Assembly: GCF_020010905.1 (NCBI RefSeq)
Contig: NZ_JAGJBY010000001.1
Location: forward strand, 1,818,001-1,882,000
Origin: Streptomyces acidiscabies
GTDB taxonomy: Bacteria > Actinomycetota > Actinomycetes > Streptomycetales > Streptomycetaceae
Length of the DNA stretch: 64,000 bases
Direction: 5' to 3'
The notes under the pieces: model-generated
Told to the model about the DNA's origin: nothing
The model's database searches: none
Seen by the model: the letters and a program-made list of their open reading frames with translations, nothing else
Program-made: the position numbers and the translations under genes
Part shown: piece by piece, positions 44,087 to 53,101 of the stretch
How positions within the stretch are numbered: position 1 is the first letter of the stretch
How the letters are laid out: the number at the start of each line of letters is the position of its first letter

Positions 44087-45265
44087 ATGAGCAGGACGAC
44101 CACTTCACAGACGCCGGGTCCCGGAGGGCCCGCGGAGGAACGGCCGGAGGGGATGCCCGAGGGGACCCCTCGCCCCACCCGGCTGATCCAGAACGAGGCC
44201 ACCACCGAGATCCCCGTACACCTCCTCTTCCGGGACGACCCCGAGCCTGGTCCTCTGGTATCAGTGGACCAGGCGCTGATCAGCCGTACCCCGGGCGGTA
44301 CTCCCCGTAGTACTCAAGGACTACAACCCCCCACCCCCCGCTTCAGACGCCCCGGCCAGGGCACCCCCCGCCCGGCCGCCCAGGTCGACCCCGCCCTGGT
44401 GGAGCGCCCCGCGCGGGTCCTCCCCGGAACCGTCGGTGTCCTCGCCGGCACCTGCGGCGCCGCGGGCTGCGTCGCCGCCTCCTGGTGGGCCGGCGTCCTC
44501 CCGCACCTCGCGACCGAGGCCCTCCACCTTCCGATGTACACGGGGACGGGACTCGGCCTCGCGCAGTGGGCCGCGTACGCCGGGTCCGGTGCGCTCGGCC
44601 TGTTCGGGTTCGGCGGCCTCGCGCGCGGCCGGACCGGGCGGGCGTGGGTGCTGGGGCTGTTCGGCCGGTACCGGGGGACCGTCCGGCGTACGGGGCTGAT
44701 GTGGGTGAACCCCCTCCTGCTGCGCCGCCGGGTCGACGTACGGCTGCGGCACTGGCGCAGCGAGCCGATGCCGGCCGCCGACGGCAGCGGGGTCGCGCTG
44801 CGGGCCGTCGTCCTCGTCGTATGGCGGGTGCGCGACACCGCGCGGGCCACGCTCGGGGTCGAGGACCACGAGACCTACCTGCGCGAATGCGTCGAGGCGG
44901 CGCTGGCGAGGGTGCCGGTGGAGATGCCGGGCGCCGGGCGCGGCCCGGTCGAGACCGCCGGGGACGCGCTGACCCGGCTGGTCGCGGCGGACGCCGGGGC
45001 CATCGGACTCGAGGTGTACTCCGTCCAGCCCGTCCGGGTCGAGTACGCCCCCGAGGTCGCCACCGCGATGCACCGCCGCCGCATCGCCGCGCTCGACGCG
45101 CAGCACCGGGCCTCGGTCCTCACGTCGGTCGTCGACTCGGTGGAGGACACGGTCACCCGGCTCACCATGCGGGGCCTGGTCGAACTGGACGACTACGAGC
45201 GCAAGGCGCTGGTGAAGGACCTCACCGTGGCGTTCTGCGCGGGGCGGGGGGAGAGCGGCGGGTGA
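44087..45265 (+). CDS. SPFH/band-7 domain membrane protein
   Basis: 392 residues from ATG 44087. A Pro/Thr-rich N-terminal 110 residues are probably disordered. Two membrane segments (about 120-140 and 160-185) lead into an SPFH domain (about 215-370: LMWVNPLLLRRRVDVRLRHW, DALTRLVAADAGAIGLEVYSVQPVRV). SPFH proteins scaffold membrane microdomains. The gene follows the hydrolase by 73 bp. A TAGTAC-rich patch lies inside the disordered part (44281-44330). Confidence 0.82.
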   Translation: MSRTTTSQTPGPGGPAEERPEGMPEGTPRPTRLIQNEATTEIPVHLLFRDDPEPGPLVSVDQALISRTPGGTPRSTQGLQPPTPRFRRPGQGTPRPAAQVDPALVERPARVLPGTVGVLAGTCGAAGCVAASWWAGVLPHLATEALHLPMYTGTGLGLAQWAAYAGSGALGLFGFGGLARGRTGRAWVLGLFGRYRGTVRRTGLMWVNPLLLRRRVDVRLRHWRSEPMPAADGSGVALRAVVLVVWRVRDTARATLGVEDHETYLRECVEAALARVPVEMPGAGRGPVETAGDALTRLVAADAGAIGLEVYSVQPVRVEYAPEVATAMHRRRIAALDAQHRASVLTSVVDSVEDTVTRLTMRGLVELDDYERKALVKDLTVAFCAGRGESGG

Positions 45266-45267
45266 CG

Positions 45268-45406
45268 TAGTACCGGCGAGGTAGTGAGGTAGTACCGAGG
45301 TATCACCCGGAACTCTGAGCTTCCCCTGAGGCAATCCGTAGTACCTCAGGGGTACGTTCCCGACACGTGCACCGACCGGCACGCCTGTGCACCGACCAGC
45401 ACATCC
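45268..45406. repeat. repeat-rich gap: TAGTAC repeats, 9-bp-arm inverted repeat, tandem 20-mers
   Basis: GTAGTACCG-type units at about 45266-45296. CCCCTGAGG (45323-45331) pairs with CCTCAGGGG (45344-45352). Two tandem 20-mers beginning GTGCACCGACC occupy 45367-45386 and 45387-45406, just before the DUF3592 start at 45419. The inverted repeat could terminate the SPFH transcript; the tandem pair could be an operator. Confidence 0.6.
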
Positions 45407-45418
45407 GGGGGAACCGCC

Positions 45419-45937
45419 ATGGACGTCATCTTCTACCTCGTCCCGTCGCTCATGCTCGCCGGCGTGCTCGCCATGGCCGCCGCAGTGGTCCGCCGCTCCC
45501 GGCGCATCAGCACCGCCTGGAACAGCGGCTTCACCGCCGAGGGCCGCTGTCTGCGCTCGTACACGACGACCAGCAGCGAAGCCGGCGAGCATCACCACAC
45601 CCGGACGACCCTGCACCACGTCTACGAGTTCACGGCCGCCGACGGCCGCCCCGTCCGCTTCGAGGAGAAGAACGGCCCGGGGACCGTCATCGAGGGCGAC
45701 TACGTCACCGTCCACTACACCCCCGAGCACCCCGAGCAGGCGACCGCACTGCCGCCCATGCGGGGCCGCCTCATGGCCGAATCCGGCGTACTGCTCGTCT
45801 TCCTCGGGGTGTTCGCCGCGCTCTGCGTCGCCTTCATGATCGGCGTGCACACCTTCTTCGACCTGGCCGACGGAGTCTTCGGCAGCGACAGCGGCGACCT
45901 TCCCGCCGACTTCCCGACCGACTTCCCCACGCCGTGA
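45419..45937 (+). CDS. DUF3592-type membrane protein
   Basis: 172 residues from ATG 45419. One N-terminal membrane segment (about 3-24), a beta-rich middle (HHVYEFTAADGRPVRFEE, DYVTVHYTPEHPEQA) and a second membrane segment (about 122-145), as in DUF3592 proteins. The acidic tail (GSDSGDLPADF) is unusual. Function unknown. Confidence 0.75.
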   Translation: MDVIFYLVPSLMLAGVLAMAAAVVRRSRRISTAWNSGFTAEGRCLRSYTTTSSEAGEHHHTRTTLHHVYEFTAADGRPVRFEEKNGPGTVIEGDYVTVHYTPEHPEQATALPPMRGRLMAESGVLLVFLGVFAALCVAFMIGVHTFFDLADGVFGSDSGDLPADFPTDFPTP

Positions 45938-45977
45938 CCATCCTCATCTGACGGTCCGTCAACTACCGTGCCCCGTC

Positions 45978-47627
45978 ATGGAGTCCACGGAGCGCGCCAC
46001 CACGACCGCCGAACTCGTCGCCCAAGGCTGGGCCGACCACCGCCCGGCCCTGTGGTGGCGGGACACCGTCCTCACCCACCACGACCTCGCCCGCGAAGCC
46101 TCCACCCGGGCGGCCCTGCTCACCGCCCTCCTCCCGCCGGACGCACCCCCGCATATAGGCGTACTCCTCGACAACACACCGGAGTTCGTCCACTGGCTCT
46201 CGGCCGCCGCCCTCGCGCGAGCCGCCGTCGCCGGCATCAACCCCACCCACCGCGGCCCCGACCTGGCCCGCGACATCCTCCACACCGACTGCGCCCTCCT
46301 GATCACCGAACCGGCCCAACTCCCGCTCCTGCGCGGCCTGGACCTCCCCGGCGTCCGCCTCCTGATCACCGGGACGGACGAATACGCCGCCCTCCTGGGG
46401 CAGTTCACGGCGACCGCCCTCCACCGGAGCGCCGCCGAGCCCACCGACCGCCTCCTCCTCTACTTCACCTCCGGCTCAACAGGCGCCCCCAAGGCGGCGA
46501 TCTGCACCCAGGGGCGCCTCGCGGCGGCCGGTCACCGCCTCGCCGAGCAGTTCGCGGTCGTGGAGGACGACGTCCACTACCTGTGCATGCCGATGTTCCA
46601 CGGCAACGCCGTCATCGCCGGCTGGGCCCCCGCCCTCGTCGCCCGTGCCGGCCTCGCCCTGCGCAGCCGCTTCTCCGCCTCCGGCTTCCTGGACGACGTA
46701 CGCCGCTACCGGGCCACGTACTTCACCTACGTCGGCCGGGCGATCCAGTACGTCCTGGCCACGCCGCCCCGACCCGGCGAGGACCGCGACCACCGGCTGC
46801 GGCTCGGCTTCGGCACCGAGGCGGGCGCGGTCGACGCGGCGGCGTTCCAACTCCGGTTCGGCACAAGGCTGGTGGAGGGGTACGGGTCCAGCGAGGGCGG
46901 GGCGGCGATCCAGTGGGCGCCCGGGACGCCCACCGGGGCGGTCGGTCCGGCGGTGCCCGGTCTCGTCGTACGGGACCCGCAGACGTACGCCGAATGCCCG
47001 CCCGCCGTCTTCGGGTTGGCCGGGGAACTCCTCAACGGCACCGAGGCGATAGGGGAGTTGGTCAACCACGGCCCGAGCCCTTTCGAGGGGTACTGGCGCA
47101 ACCCCGCCGCCGAGGCCGAGCGCCGGCGCGATGGGGCGTACTGGACCGGCGACCTCTTCTACCGCGACGAGAACGGCTACCTCTACTTCGCCGGACGCGG
47201 CGACGACCGGATCCGGGTGGACGGGGAGAACCTGGCGGCGGCGCTGATCGAGTCGATCCTCGCGCGGTACGACGGTGCCGACGCCGTCGCCGTGTACGCG
47301 GTGCCCGATCCGGTGACCGGGGACCAGGTGATGGCGGCGATCGCCGGGAGGTTCGAGCCGGAGTCGTTCGCCGCGTTCCTGCGCGCCCAGCCCGATCTGG
47401 GGACGAAGATGGCGCCCCGGTTCGTACGGGTGCTGGAGCGGATGCCGGTGACGGCGACGAACAAGATCCAGCGGGCGCGGCTGCGGAGGGAGGGGGTGGA
47501 GTGCGGGGACCCGGTGTGGGAGCGGTCAGGCGGCGAATTCGGACTGCGGACAGCAGAGAAGCCCTCCACCGGAGTGAAGGGCTTCCCGAATGTGCGCCGC
47601 CAGGGACTCGAACCCCGGACCCGCTGA
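45978..47627 (+). CDS. acyl-CoA synthetase (AMP-binding), running into an antisense tRNA gene
   Basis: 549 residues from ATG 45978. AMP-binding motifs: YFTSGSTGAPKAA (about 157-169), EGYGSSEGG (about 301), YWTGDLFYRDENGYLYFAGR and the C-terminal catalytic-Lys region TATNKIQRARLRRE (about 492). It would activate a carboxylic acid with ATP and CoA; the substrate is not predictable. The natural domain ends near residue 510. The last 35 codons read through the antisense tRNA terminator and into tRNA-Lys copy 2, giving a tail RRQGLEPRTR. The original stop was probably lost or shifted. Confidence 0.85.
   Translation: MESTERATTTAELVAQGWADHRPALWWRDTVLTHHDLAREASTRAALLTALLPPDAPPHIGVLLDNTPEFVHWLSAAALARAAVAGINPTHRGPDLARDILHTDCALLITEPAQLPLLRGLDLPGVRLLITGTDEYAALLGQFTATALHRSAAEPTDRLLLYFTSGSTGAPKAAICTQGRLAAAGHRLAEQFAVVEDDVHYLCMPMFHGNAVIAGWAPALVARAGLALRSRFSASGFLDDVRRYRATYFTYVGRAIQYVLATPPRPGEDRDHRLRLGFGTEAGAVDAAAFQLRFGTRLVEGYGSSEGGAAIQWAPGTPTGAVGPAVPGLVVRDPQTYAECPPAVFGLAGELLNGTEAIGELVNHGPSPFEGYWRNPAAEAERRRDGAYWTGDLFYRDENGYLYFAGRGDDRIRVDGENLAAALIESILARYDGADAVAVYAVPDPVTGDQVMAAIAGRFEPESFAAFLRAQPDLGTKMAPRFVRVLERMPVTATNKIQRARLRREGVECGDPVWERSGGEFGLRTAEKPSTGVKGFPNVRRQGLEPRTR
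47558..47585 (-). terminator. terminator of tRNA-Lys copy 2 (inside the ligase 3' end)
   Basis: GAAGCCCT (47558-47565) pairs with AGGGCTTC (47578-47585) around a 12-base loop, 7 bp beyond the tRNA 3' end on the minus strand. Confidence 0.65.
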
Positions 47628-47666
47628 TTAAGAGTCAGCTGCTCTAACCAACTGAGCTAGCGGCGC
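47593..47666 (-). tRNA. tRNA-Lys (CTT), copy 2
   Basis: Identical over 74 bases to the copy at 42453, anticodon CTT. It lies antisense to the last 35 bases of the acyl-CoA synthetase frame. Its upstream flank differs from copies 1 and 3. Confidence 0.95.
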
Positions 47667-47747
47667 GTGACTCTCGCCGGGTTTGTCATGCTTTTCCCGG
47701 CGACAGAGAAAATACTACCTGGTCCGGAAGGGTGCTCCTGACCGCCC

Positions 47748-48506
47748 TCAGATCGCCAGCGACAGCAGCAGCGGCGTCGCGTGCCGGTGCAGCCGGTCGG
47801 CCGCCTGCCTCAGCCGGTGCGCGTCCGAGACCGGCAGGGACAGCGCGAGGCACCCCACGGACGTGCCGTCGGTGATCGGCACGGCCGCGCAGACCGTCCC
47901 CACGGCGTACTCCTGGAGGTCTAGTGCGGGACTACTCGGGGGCTGGGCCTCCAGCCGGGACAGCAGCAGCTTGTCGCTGGTGATCGTGCGCGATGTGAGG
48001 CGGGCCATCTTGTGGCGGGAGAGGTGGTCCCGGCGCCCGTCGCGGTCGAGCTGCCCCAGCAGGCTCTTGCCGATCGCGGTCGCGTGCGCGGAGTACCGGA
48101 AGTCCACCCACTCGTGCACCACGGGAGTGGTAGGTCCGGCGGCGTACTGGTCGACCTTGATCTCGCCGTCGACGTACCGGCTGATGTAGACCGCCGCGCC
48201 GACCGAGTCCCGCAGCCGGTCCAGGGTGTGCTGGAGCTTCTCGCGCAGGGCGGTCTCCCGGTCCTGCGCGGAACCGAGGCGGGCGAGGGCGGCGCCCGTC
48301 ACGTACGCCCCGTCCGTAGTCCTTTCGACGTACCCCTCGCGGCGGAGCATCCGCAGCAGCGGGGTCAGTCTGCGGTCGTCCAGGCCGGTGCGGCGGGCGA
48401 GCGCGGTGTCGGTGACACCGTCGGAGTGCCTGGCGATGGTCTCCAGGACCCAGAGCGCCTCCCGCGCGGAGTGGTACGGCGTGGGCGGCTCGTGCTTCAG
48501 CGCCAC
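47748..48506 (-). CDS. IclR family transcriptional regulator
   Basis: 252 residues from GTG 48506. Winged HTH at about residues 12-70 (ALWVLETIARHSDGVTDTALARRTGLDDRRL). The IclR effector domain follows (VYISRYVDGEIKVDQ, RYSAHATAIGKSLLGQLD, VCAAVPITDGTSVGCLALSLP). The ligand is probably a small organic acid, as in the family. Neighbouring catabolic enzymes (dehydrogenase at 48771, isomerase-like protein at 49978) are possible targets. Confidence 0.88.
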   Translation of the reverse strand: MALKHEPPTPYHSAREALWVLETIARHSDGVTDTALARRTGLDDRRLTPLLRMLRREGYVERTTDGAYVTGAALARLGSAQDRETALREKLQHTLDRLRDSVGAAVYISRYVDGEIKVDQYAAGPTTPVVHEWVDFRYSAHATAIGKSLLGQLDRDGRRDHLSRHKMARLTSRTITSDKLLLSRLEAQPPSSPALDLQEYAVGTVCAAVPITDGTSVGCLALSLPVSDAHRLRQAADRLHRHATPLLLSLAI

Positions 48507-48770
48507 GGTTTTCCCCCTGCGGTCGCTTTCAGGCCGTGATCCGGGTGGCGGATCTCCTCCACGATAACCGCCAACCGCCGGATACGGAGGGGGTGTTGAC
48601 GAGAACGTGGGGTGACCGTAGGGCCTCTCACGTGCGGCAACGTTCGAATGGCATATGCCTTTGACATGAACCGGAGCCCGGACCTGCATGCTTGACGTGT
48701 GCACGCCTGGCGGTTGCGCGGTCGCACCACGTGCTCCGAGCAGAAATATCTACGGCATCGGCGGCGGGTG

Positions 48771-49718
48771 TCAGTGGCCGGGGACGTACCCACGGGCCTT
48801 GTCCACCACGTTCACCAGCCGTCTCCCCGCCTCTCTACGTTCCCACAGCTCCACGAACTGCGCGGCCAGACGGTCGTGTTGCCCCACGAAAGCACCGCTC
48901 GCCCGGGGCGTCACGAGCAGATCCGGTACGTCCCACAGCGGGCTGTCCCGGCCGAGCGGCTCGCGCGCGAACACGTCGAGCGCCGCCCCCGCGATCCACC
49001 GCCGGCGCAGCGCCTCGGCCAGCGCCGCCTCGTCCACCAGCTCGCCCCGGGCCACGTTCACGAACCGCGCCGACGGCAGCATCACCCCGAACCGGCGCGC
49101 GTCGAACATCCCCCGCGTCGCCTCCGTGAGCGGCGCCGCCGCGACCACCCACTCGGCCCGCGCCAGCAGCCGGTCCAGGTCCCCGGGGCCGTGGATCCCG
49201 GTCCTCGGCGCCCGCCCCACCAGCGCCACCCCCACCCCGGCCGCCTTCAGCGCCCGCGCGACGGTACGGCCCACCGGGCCCGCCCCCACGACTACCGCCC
49301 TGGTACCCCCTACCCGTAGTACTTCCCGGGGACGCCACTGCCGCGCCCGCTGCGCCTCCCACGCCCCCGGCAGCCCCTTCGCCATCGCCAGCACCAGCGC
49401 CATGACGTACTCCGCGACCGCGTCCTCGAAGACGCCCCGCGCGTTCGTCACGACCGTGTCCGACGAGGTGAGCGCCGGTCCCAGGACCCGGTCCACGGGG
49501 ACCCCGGCGACATGCACCCACGCGGGCCGCGCGCCCTCTCCGGCCCAGGCGTCCCGTAGTACTTCGGTAGCGGTGTCCCACACCAGGAGGACGTCCGCCT
49601 CCGGCAGGCGTGCGGCGAGGGAGTCCGCGCCGGTGTGCACGATCGTGGCCCGGCCGGTCAGGCGGCCCAGCCGGGGGAGCGGGTCGGCGTCCAGGACCAG
49701 GAGGGTGGGGGCGGGCAT
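48771..49718 (-). CDS. D-2-hydroxyacid dehydrogenase-like protein
   Basis: 315 residues from ATG 49718. NAD-binding motif VVVGAGPVGRTVARAL (about 138-153), NVARGELVDE with the substrate Arg (about 225) and DVFAREPL with the catalytic Glu (about 252). The expected catalytic His in TPH is replaced by Arg (TPRASGAF), so ordinary dehydrogenase activity is doubtful. Two TAGTAC-type repeats lie within the gene (about 49295-49335 and 49555-49577). Divergent from the isomerase-like gene. Confidence 0.82.
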   Translation of the reverse strand: MPAPTLLVLDADPLPRLGRLTGRATIVHTGADSLAARLPEADVLLVWDTATEVLRDAWAGEGARPAWVHVAGVPVDRVLGPALTSSDTVVTNARGVFEDAVAEYVMALVLAMAKGLPGAWEAQRARQWRPREVLRVGGTRAVVVGAGPVGRTVARALKAAGVGVALVGRAPRTGIHGPGDLDRLLARAEWVVAAAPLTEATRGMFDARRFGVMLPSARFVNVARGELVDEAALAEALRRRWIAGAALDVFAREPLGRDSPLWDVPDLLVTPRASGAFVGQHDRLAAQFVELWERREAGRRLVNVVDKARGYVPGH

Positions 49719-49977
49719 GGCACCTCGTGACCTGGCTCGTGCCGGTGGGTGGGAACACGCTGGCACCGCCGCCGGGTGGCGTCAACAGGGCCGTACGGAT
49801 GGCTGCGGGGGATGCGGTGCGGGGGTCGGCGCCGTACGGGGTACCCGGCGGAGGGAGGCAGCCGGAACGGGACGGGTGACCCGTCGGGTCGTACTCGGGT
49901 ATTACACGGGTCGTACCGGGTGCCGTCGTGTCGCAGGAAAGCCGCGGAAACCGCCGCCACGAGGAAGGACCCCCACC

Positions 49978-50631
49978 ATGACCGCACTCGGACTGCTCGT
50001 CCCGGGCGAGGCCGCCGAGGACGACTACCCGCGCCTCGAACAGCTCCTCGGCAGCGATGTACGGATCGACCTGATCCGCGCCGACCCGGCCGGGGACCCG
50101 CCCGAGCGGCTCGCCGCGCGCACCGAGGAGCTGCGGCTCGCCGGGGCCGACTCCGTCGTGTGGGCGAGTACGACCGCCGCCGTGGCCGCCGGGTGGGAGG
50201 GAGCGCACGGGCAGGTCAGGATGCTCGCGCGGGCGGCGGGGCTGCCGGCGTCGTCCACCGCGTTCGGGTTCGTGCACGCGGCCCGGGAGCTGGCGGTGAG
50301 CCGGGTCGCCGTGGTGACCGCGCACGGGGACGCCGCCTTCACGGAGTTCCTGCGGGCGGGCGGGGTGGGCGTGGTCTGCACGGCGCCGCTCGGCGAGGAC
50401 TTGGCCGCGTCGGTGCACCCCGCCGCGCACGAGGACGCGCAGGCGCTGTTCCTGCCGGACACATCGCTGCGCACGGTGGCCCAGTTGACCGCGCTGGAGC
50501 GCCGGCTGGGCAAGCCCGTCCTGTCGGCCCACCAGGTCGCCGTCTGGGAGGCGCTGCGGCTGACCGACCGGCGCGTCAACGCGCCCGAACTGGGCGTCCT
50601 GTTCACGCGGGAGCCGGTGGTGCAGGTCTGA
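49978..50631 (+). CDS. maleate isomerase / arylmalonate decarboxylase fold protein lacking both cysteines
   Basis: 217 residues from ATG 49978 (GAGGAAGG upstream). The fold signature of the Asp/Glu racemase superfamily is clear: LGLLVPGEAAEDDYPRLEQ, ADSVVWASTTAAVAAG, VAVVTAHGD, LFLPDTSLRTV, GKPVLSAHQVAVWEAL. In maleate isomerases the third and fourth of these contain catalytic cysteines (ACTS and SCTNLRT). Here they read ASTT and PDTS, so neither cysteine is present. A different chemistry or a binding role is likely. Confidence 0.75.
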   Translation: MTALGLLVPGEAAEDDYPRLEQLLGSDVRIDLIRADPAGDPPERLAARTEELRLAGADSVVWASTTAAVAAGWEGAHGQVRMLARAAGLPASSTAFGFVHAARELAVSRVAVVTAHGDAAFTEFLRAGGVGVVCTAPLGEDLAASVHPAAHEDAQALFLPDTSLRTVAQLTALERRLGKPVLSAHQVAVWEALRLTDRRVNAPELGVLFTREPVVQV

Positions 50632-50816
50632 GCGGGGCGCCTGGCGTGGGCCTGGTGTTCTTCGAGGACCCCCGAGAGGAGACCGGACTGGAGTACTAAC
50701 CGGGTAGTACCAGAGGGGTAGCGGCGTGAAGGCGTGCGGAACCGGCGGGAATAAACGGAGACGGCCTCCTGTTATCGCGGGGAAGGCAGTCGACGACGCG
50801 ACGCAGGAGGCAATCG

Positions 50817-51899
50817 GTGGACGAGATCCGCGGCACGGTTCAGGGCGAGGCGCCCGTACCCCTCTCCGTACTGGACCTGGTGACCGTCGGCAGCGGGCGG
50901 ACGGCGAGCGACGCGCTGCGGACGAGCGTGGAGCTGGCGAAGTACACCGAGCGGCGCGGGTTCCACCGGTACTGGGTCGCCGAGCACCACTCCATGCCGG
51001 GCGTCGCCTCCTCCTCGCCGGCCGTCATCCTCGCCCACCTCGCCGCCCACACCGGGCGCATCCGGCTCGGCTCCGGCGGCGTCATGCTCCCCAACCACGC
51101 GCCGCTCGTCATCGCCGAGCAGTTCGGGACGCTGGAGGCGCTCGCGCCGAACCGGGTCGACCTCGGGCTCGGGCGGGCGCCCGGTACGGACGGGGCTACC
51201 GCCGCCGCGCTGCGCCGGACCGAGCGGCTCCACGAGGGCGCGGACGACTTCCCCGAGCAGCTCGCCGAGTTGACGCGCTTCCTCGACGACGACTTTCCCG
51301 ACGGGCACCCCTACTCCCGTATCCACGCCATCCCCGGGCCGATCCAGGGCAGCGCGCCCGGCGGGGTCCAGTCCCCCCACCGTCCGCCCGTCTGGCTCCT
51401 CGGCTCCTCCGGGTTCAGCGCGCGCCTCGCCGGGGTCCTCGGGCTGCCCTTCGCCTTCGCGCACCACTTCTCCGCGCAGAACACGGTCCCCGCGCTCGAC
51501 CTCTACCGCGAGTCCTTCAAACCCTCCGCGGTCCTCGACGCGCCCTACGCCCTCATCGGCGTCTCGGTCCTCGCCACCGACGACGGGGCCGAGGCCCGCC
51601 GTCAACTCCTCGCCGCCGGGCTCAACATGGTCCGCCTCCGCACCGGCCGCCCCGGCCTCTTCCCCTCCCCCGAGGAGGCCGAGGCCCACCGACTCACCGA
51701 CATGGAAGCCGACTTCATCAACTCCTGGAACGCCAACGTCATCCACGGCCAGGCGGACGAGGTCCGCACCGGCCTCGACGACCTCCAGAAGCGGACGGGA
51801 GCGGACGAGTTGATGCTGACGAGCCATGCGCATCGGGGGGAACTGCGGGTGCGGTCGTACGAGTTGATCGCGGATGCGTATGGGTTGCCTACGGAGTGA
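50817..51899 (+). CDS. LLM class flavin-dependent oxidoreductase
   Basis: 360 residues from GTG 50817 with AGGAGG 7 bp upstream. Luciferase-like TIM barrel: [86 protein letters not shown]. This is the alkanal-monooxygenase-like subgroup common in Streptomyces. FMN or F420 use and the substrate cannot be decided. Confidence 0.9.
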   Translation: MDEIRGTVQGEAPVPLSVLDLVTVGSGRTASDALRTSVELAKYTERRGFHRYWVAEHHSMPGVASSSPAVILAHLAAHTGRIRLGSGGVMLPNHAPLVIAEQFGTLEALAPNRVDLGLGRAPGTDGATAAALRRTERLHEGADDFPEQLAELTRFLDDDFPDGHPYSRIHAIPGPIQGSAPGGVQSPHRPPVWLLGSSGFSARLAGVLGLPFAFAHHFSAQNTVPALDLYRESFKPSAVLDAPYALIGVSVLATDDGAEARRQLLAAGLNMVRLRTGRPGLFPSPEEAEAHRLTDMEADFINSWNANVIHGQADEVRTGLDDLQKRTGADELMLTSHAHRGELRVRSYELIADAYGLPTE

Positions 51900-53101
51900 A
51901 GGGGGCGGGGGGTCGGGGCTGGGCGCTGGTGAAGTGAGGGCCTGAGGGCCAGGACTGGGTGGCGCTTGGCGTCGCGTCGGCGGTGAGGCGGAGCAGCGCT
52001 TGGCGTCGCGCCGCTGACGCGGTGGTGCCTGGTGTTGCGTCGGCGGTGGGGTGAAGTGGTGCCGGGCGTCGCCCCGTTGGCGCCCAGCCGGGGCGCGGCG
52101 TTACTCCGCGCGTCGCTGGGTGAGATCCTGGCGCGCGAGGCCGGTGGTGCGCCGAGCGGTGGCCGAGGGATGGAGCGTCGCCGGGCGCGGAGTGGTGCTC
52201 GGCGACGCCGGCAGTGCCTGCGCTGAGGTGGGGCGTCGGGTGCGCACAGCAGAGGCCCGAGCCGCCCTCGCCGTGCAGGAACGGGGCGCCGTGCGTGGGG
52301 TGTTGTCCGGCGACTCGCCAAAGGAACGGTGCCCGGCGTGAGTTGACGCGCACACCTGCCGGGAAGCCTGTGCCGTTACGGGGCGAACGGAGCGCCACCA
52401 GTACTACGTCCGGGGCTCGTTGACGAGAGACGCCTATGGGAAACCAGTGCCATACGGGGCGAACGCGGCCCGCGGCCAACAACGTGAGCCCTGGCCCCGC
52501 GGCACCGATCGCGGAGCGTGATGCGGTGACGGCCCGGCAATCCCCCGATGAGCAGCGTGAGTTGTGAGAGGCGGGCGGCGTGAGGCGGGGCGTACACGGA
52601 TGGTTGGCCGAATAGTTCCCGACGCCCGCCGCCCGGCTGAGGCCGCCGACACCTCACCCGTACGCCGCCAACTCCCCGCCCTCTAGCGGCACATCGACAC
52701 CATCAGGCCCCAACTCCCGCACCAGCCAACCCCTTCAACTGACAGCCGACACGACTCCCGCGCCGACCGCCCTCTCGCCCCGACCGGCGGGCGCTGATCC
52801 TCACGTCAACTTCCCTTCCGGCTCGCCCCCTTCACTGACCACCCGACACAACCGCCGCGCCGACCGGCCGATGCACCCTCACCTCCAATCCCTTCACCGA
52901 GCACCCGAGCCGCCCCAACCGGCCGACGCACCCTCCCATTTCAGCCCGTCCGGCGTTTGAGGACGAGGACCCTTCAGGGCCGATCACCACCCACCCACAG
53001 ACACCTCCCCCACCCCTCACGCCGGCCGGCCTTTCCCACAGACCGACCGACGCAACTCCCCTCAACTCCCCAGCCGACCAGCCGACGCGACACCCCACCC
53101 C
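51900..53101. other. 1.2-kb gene-free region with degenerate repeats
   Basis: No frame has convincing codon bias or homology. Degenerate ~34-bp repeats begin at 51962, 51996 and about 52029 (cores GCGCTTGGCGTCGCG and GGTGTTGCGTCGGCGG). An imperfect ~48-bp direct repeat occurs at 52342-52391 and 52419-52465 (GTTGACG...GGGAA.CC.GTGCC...ACGGGGCGAACG). A dispersed Streptomyces repeat, CAGCCCGTCCGGCGTTTGAG, lies at 52942-52961. The region looks like decayed sequence accumulated between two genes. Confidence 0.6.

Noticed and set aside
42453..47666. attL/attR of an integrated element formed by tRNA-Lys copies 1 and 2
   Set aside because: Both copies are full-length with terminators, and the genes between them are ordinary chromosomal ones with no integrase or plasmid functions.
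48688..49977. Extension of the isomerase-like gene by a long upstream open frame
   Set aside because: The upstream part is opposite the dehydrogenase gene, low in complexity, and the ATG at 49978 has a good ribosome site and matches the family start.
51889..52482. Minus-strand open frame of about 200 codons in the gene-free region
   Set aside because: Its content reflects the degenerate DNA repeats, with no domain, no ribosome site and no typical codon pattern.
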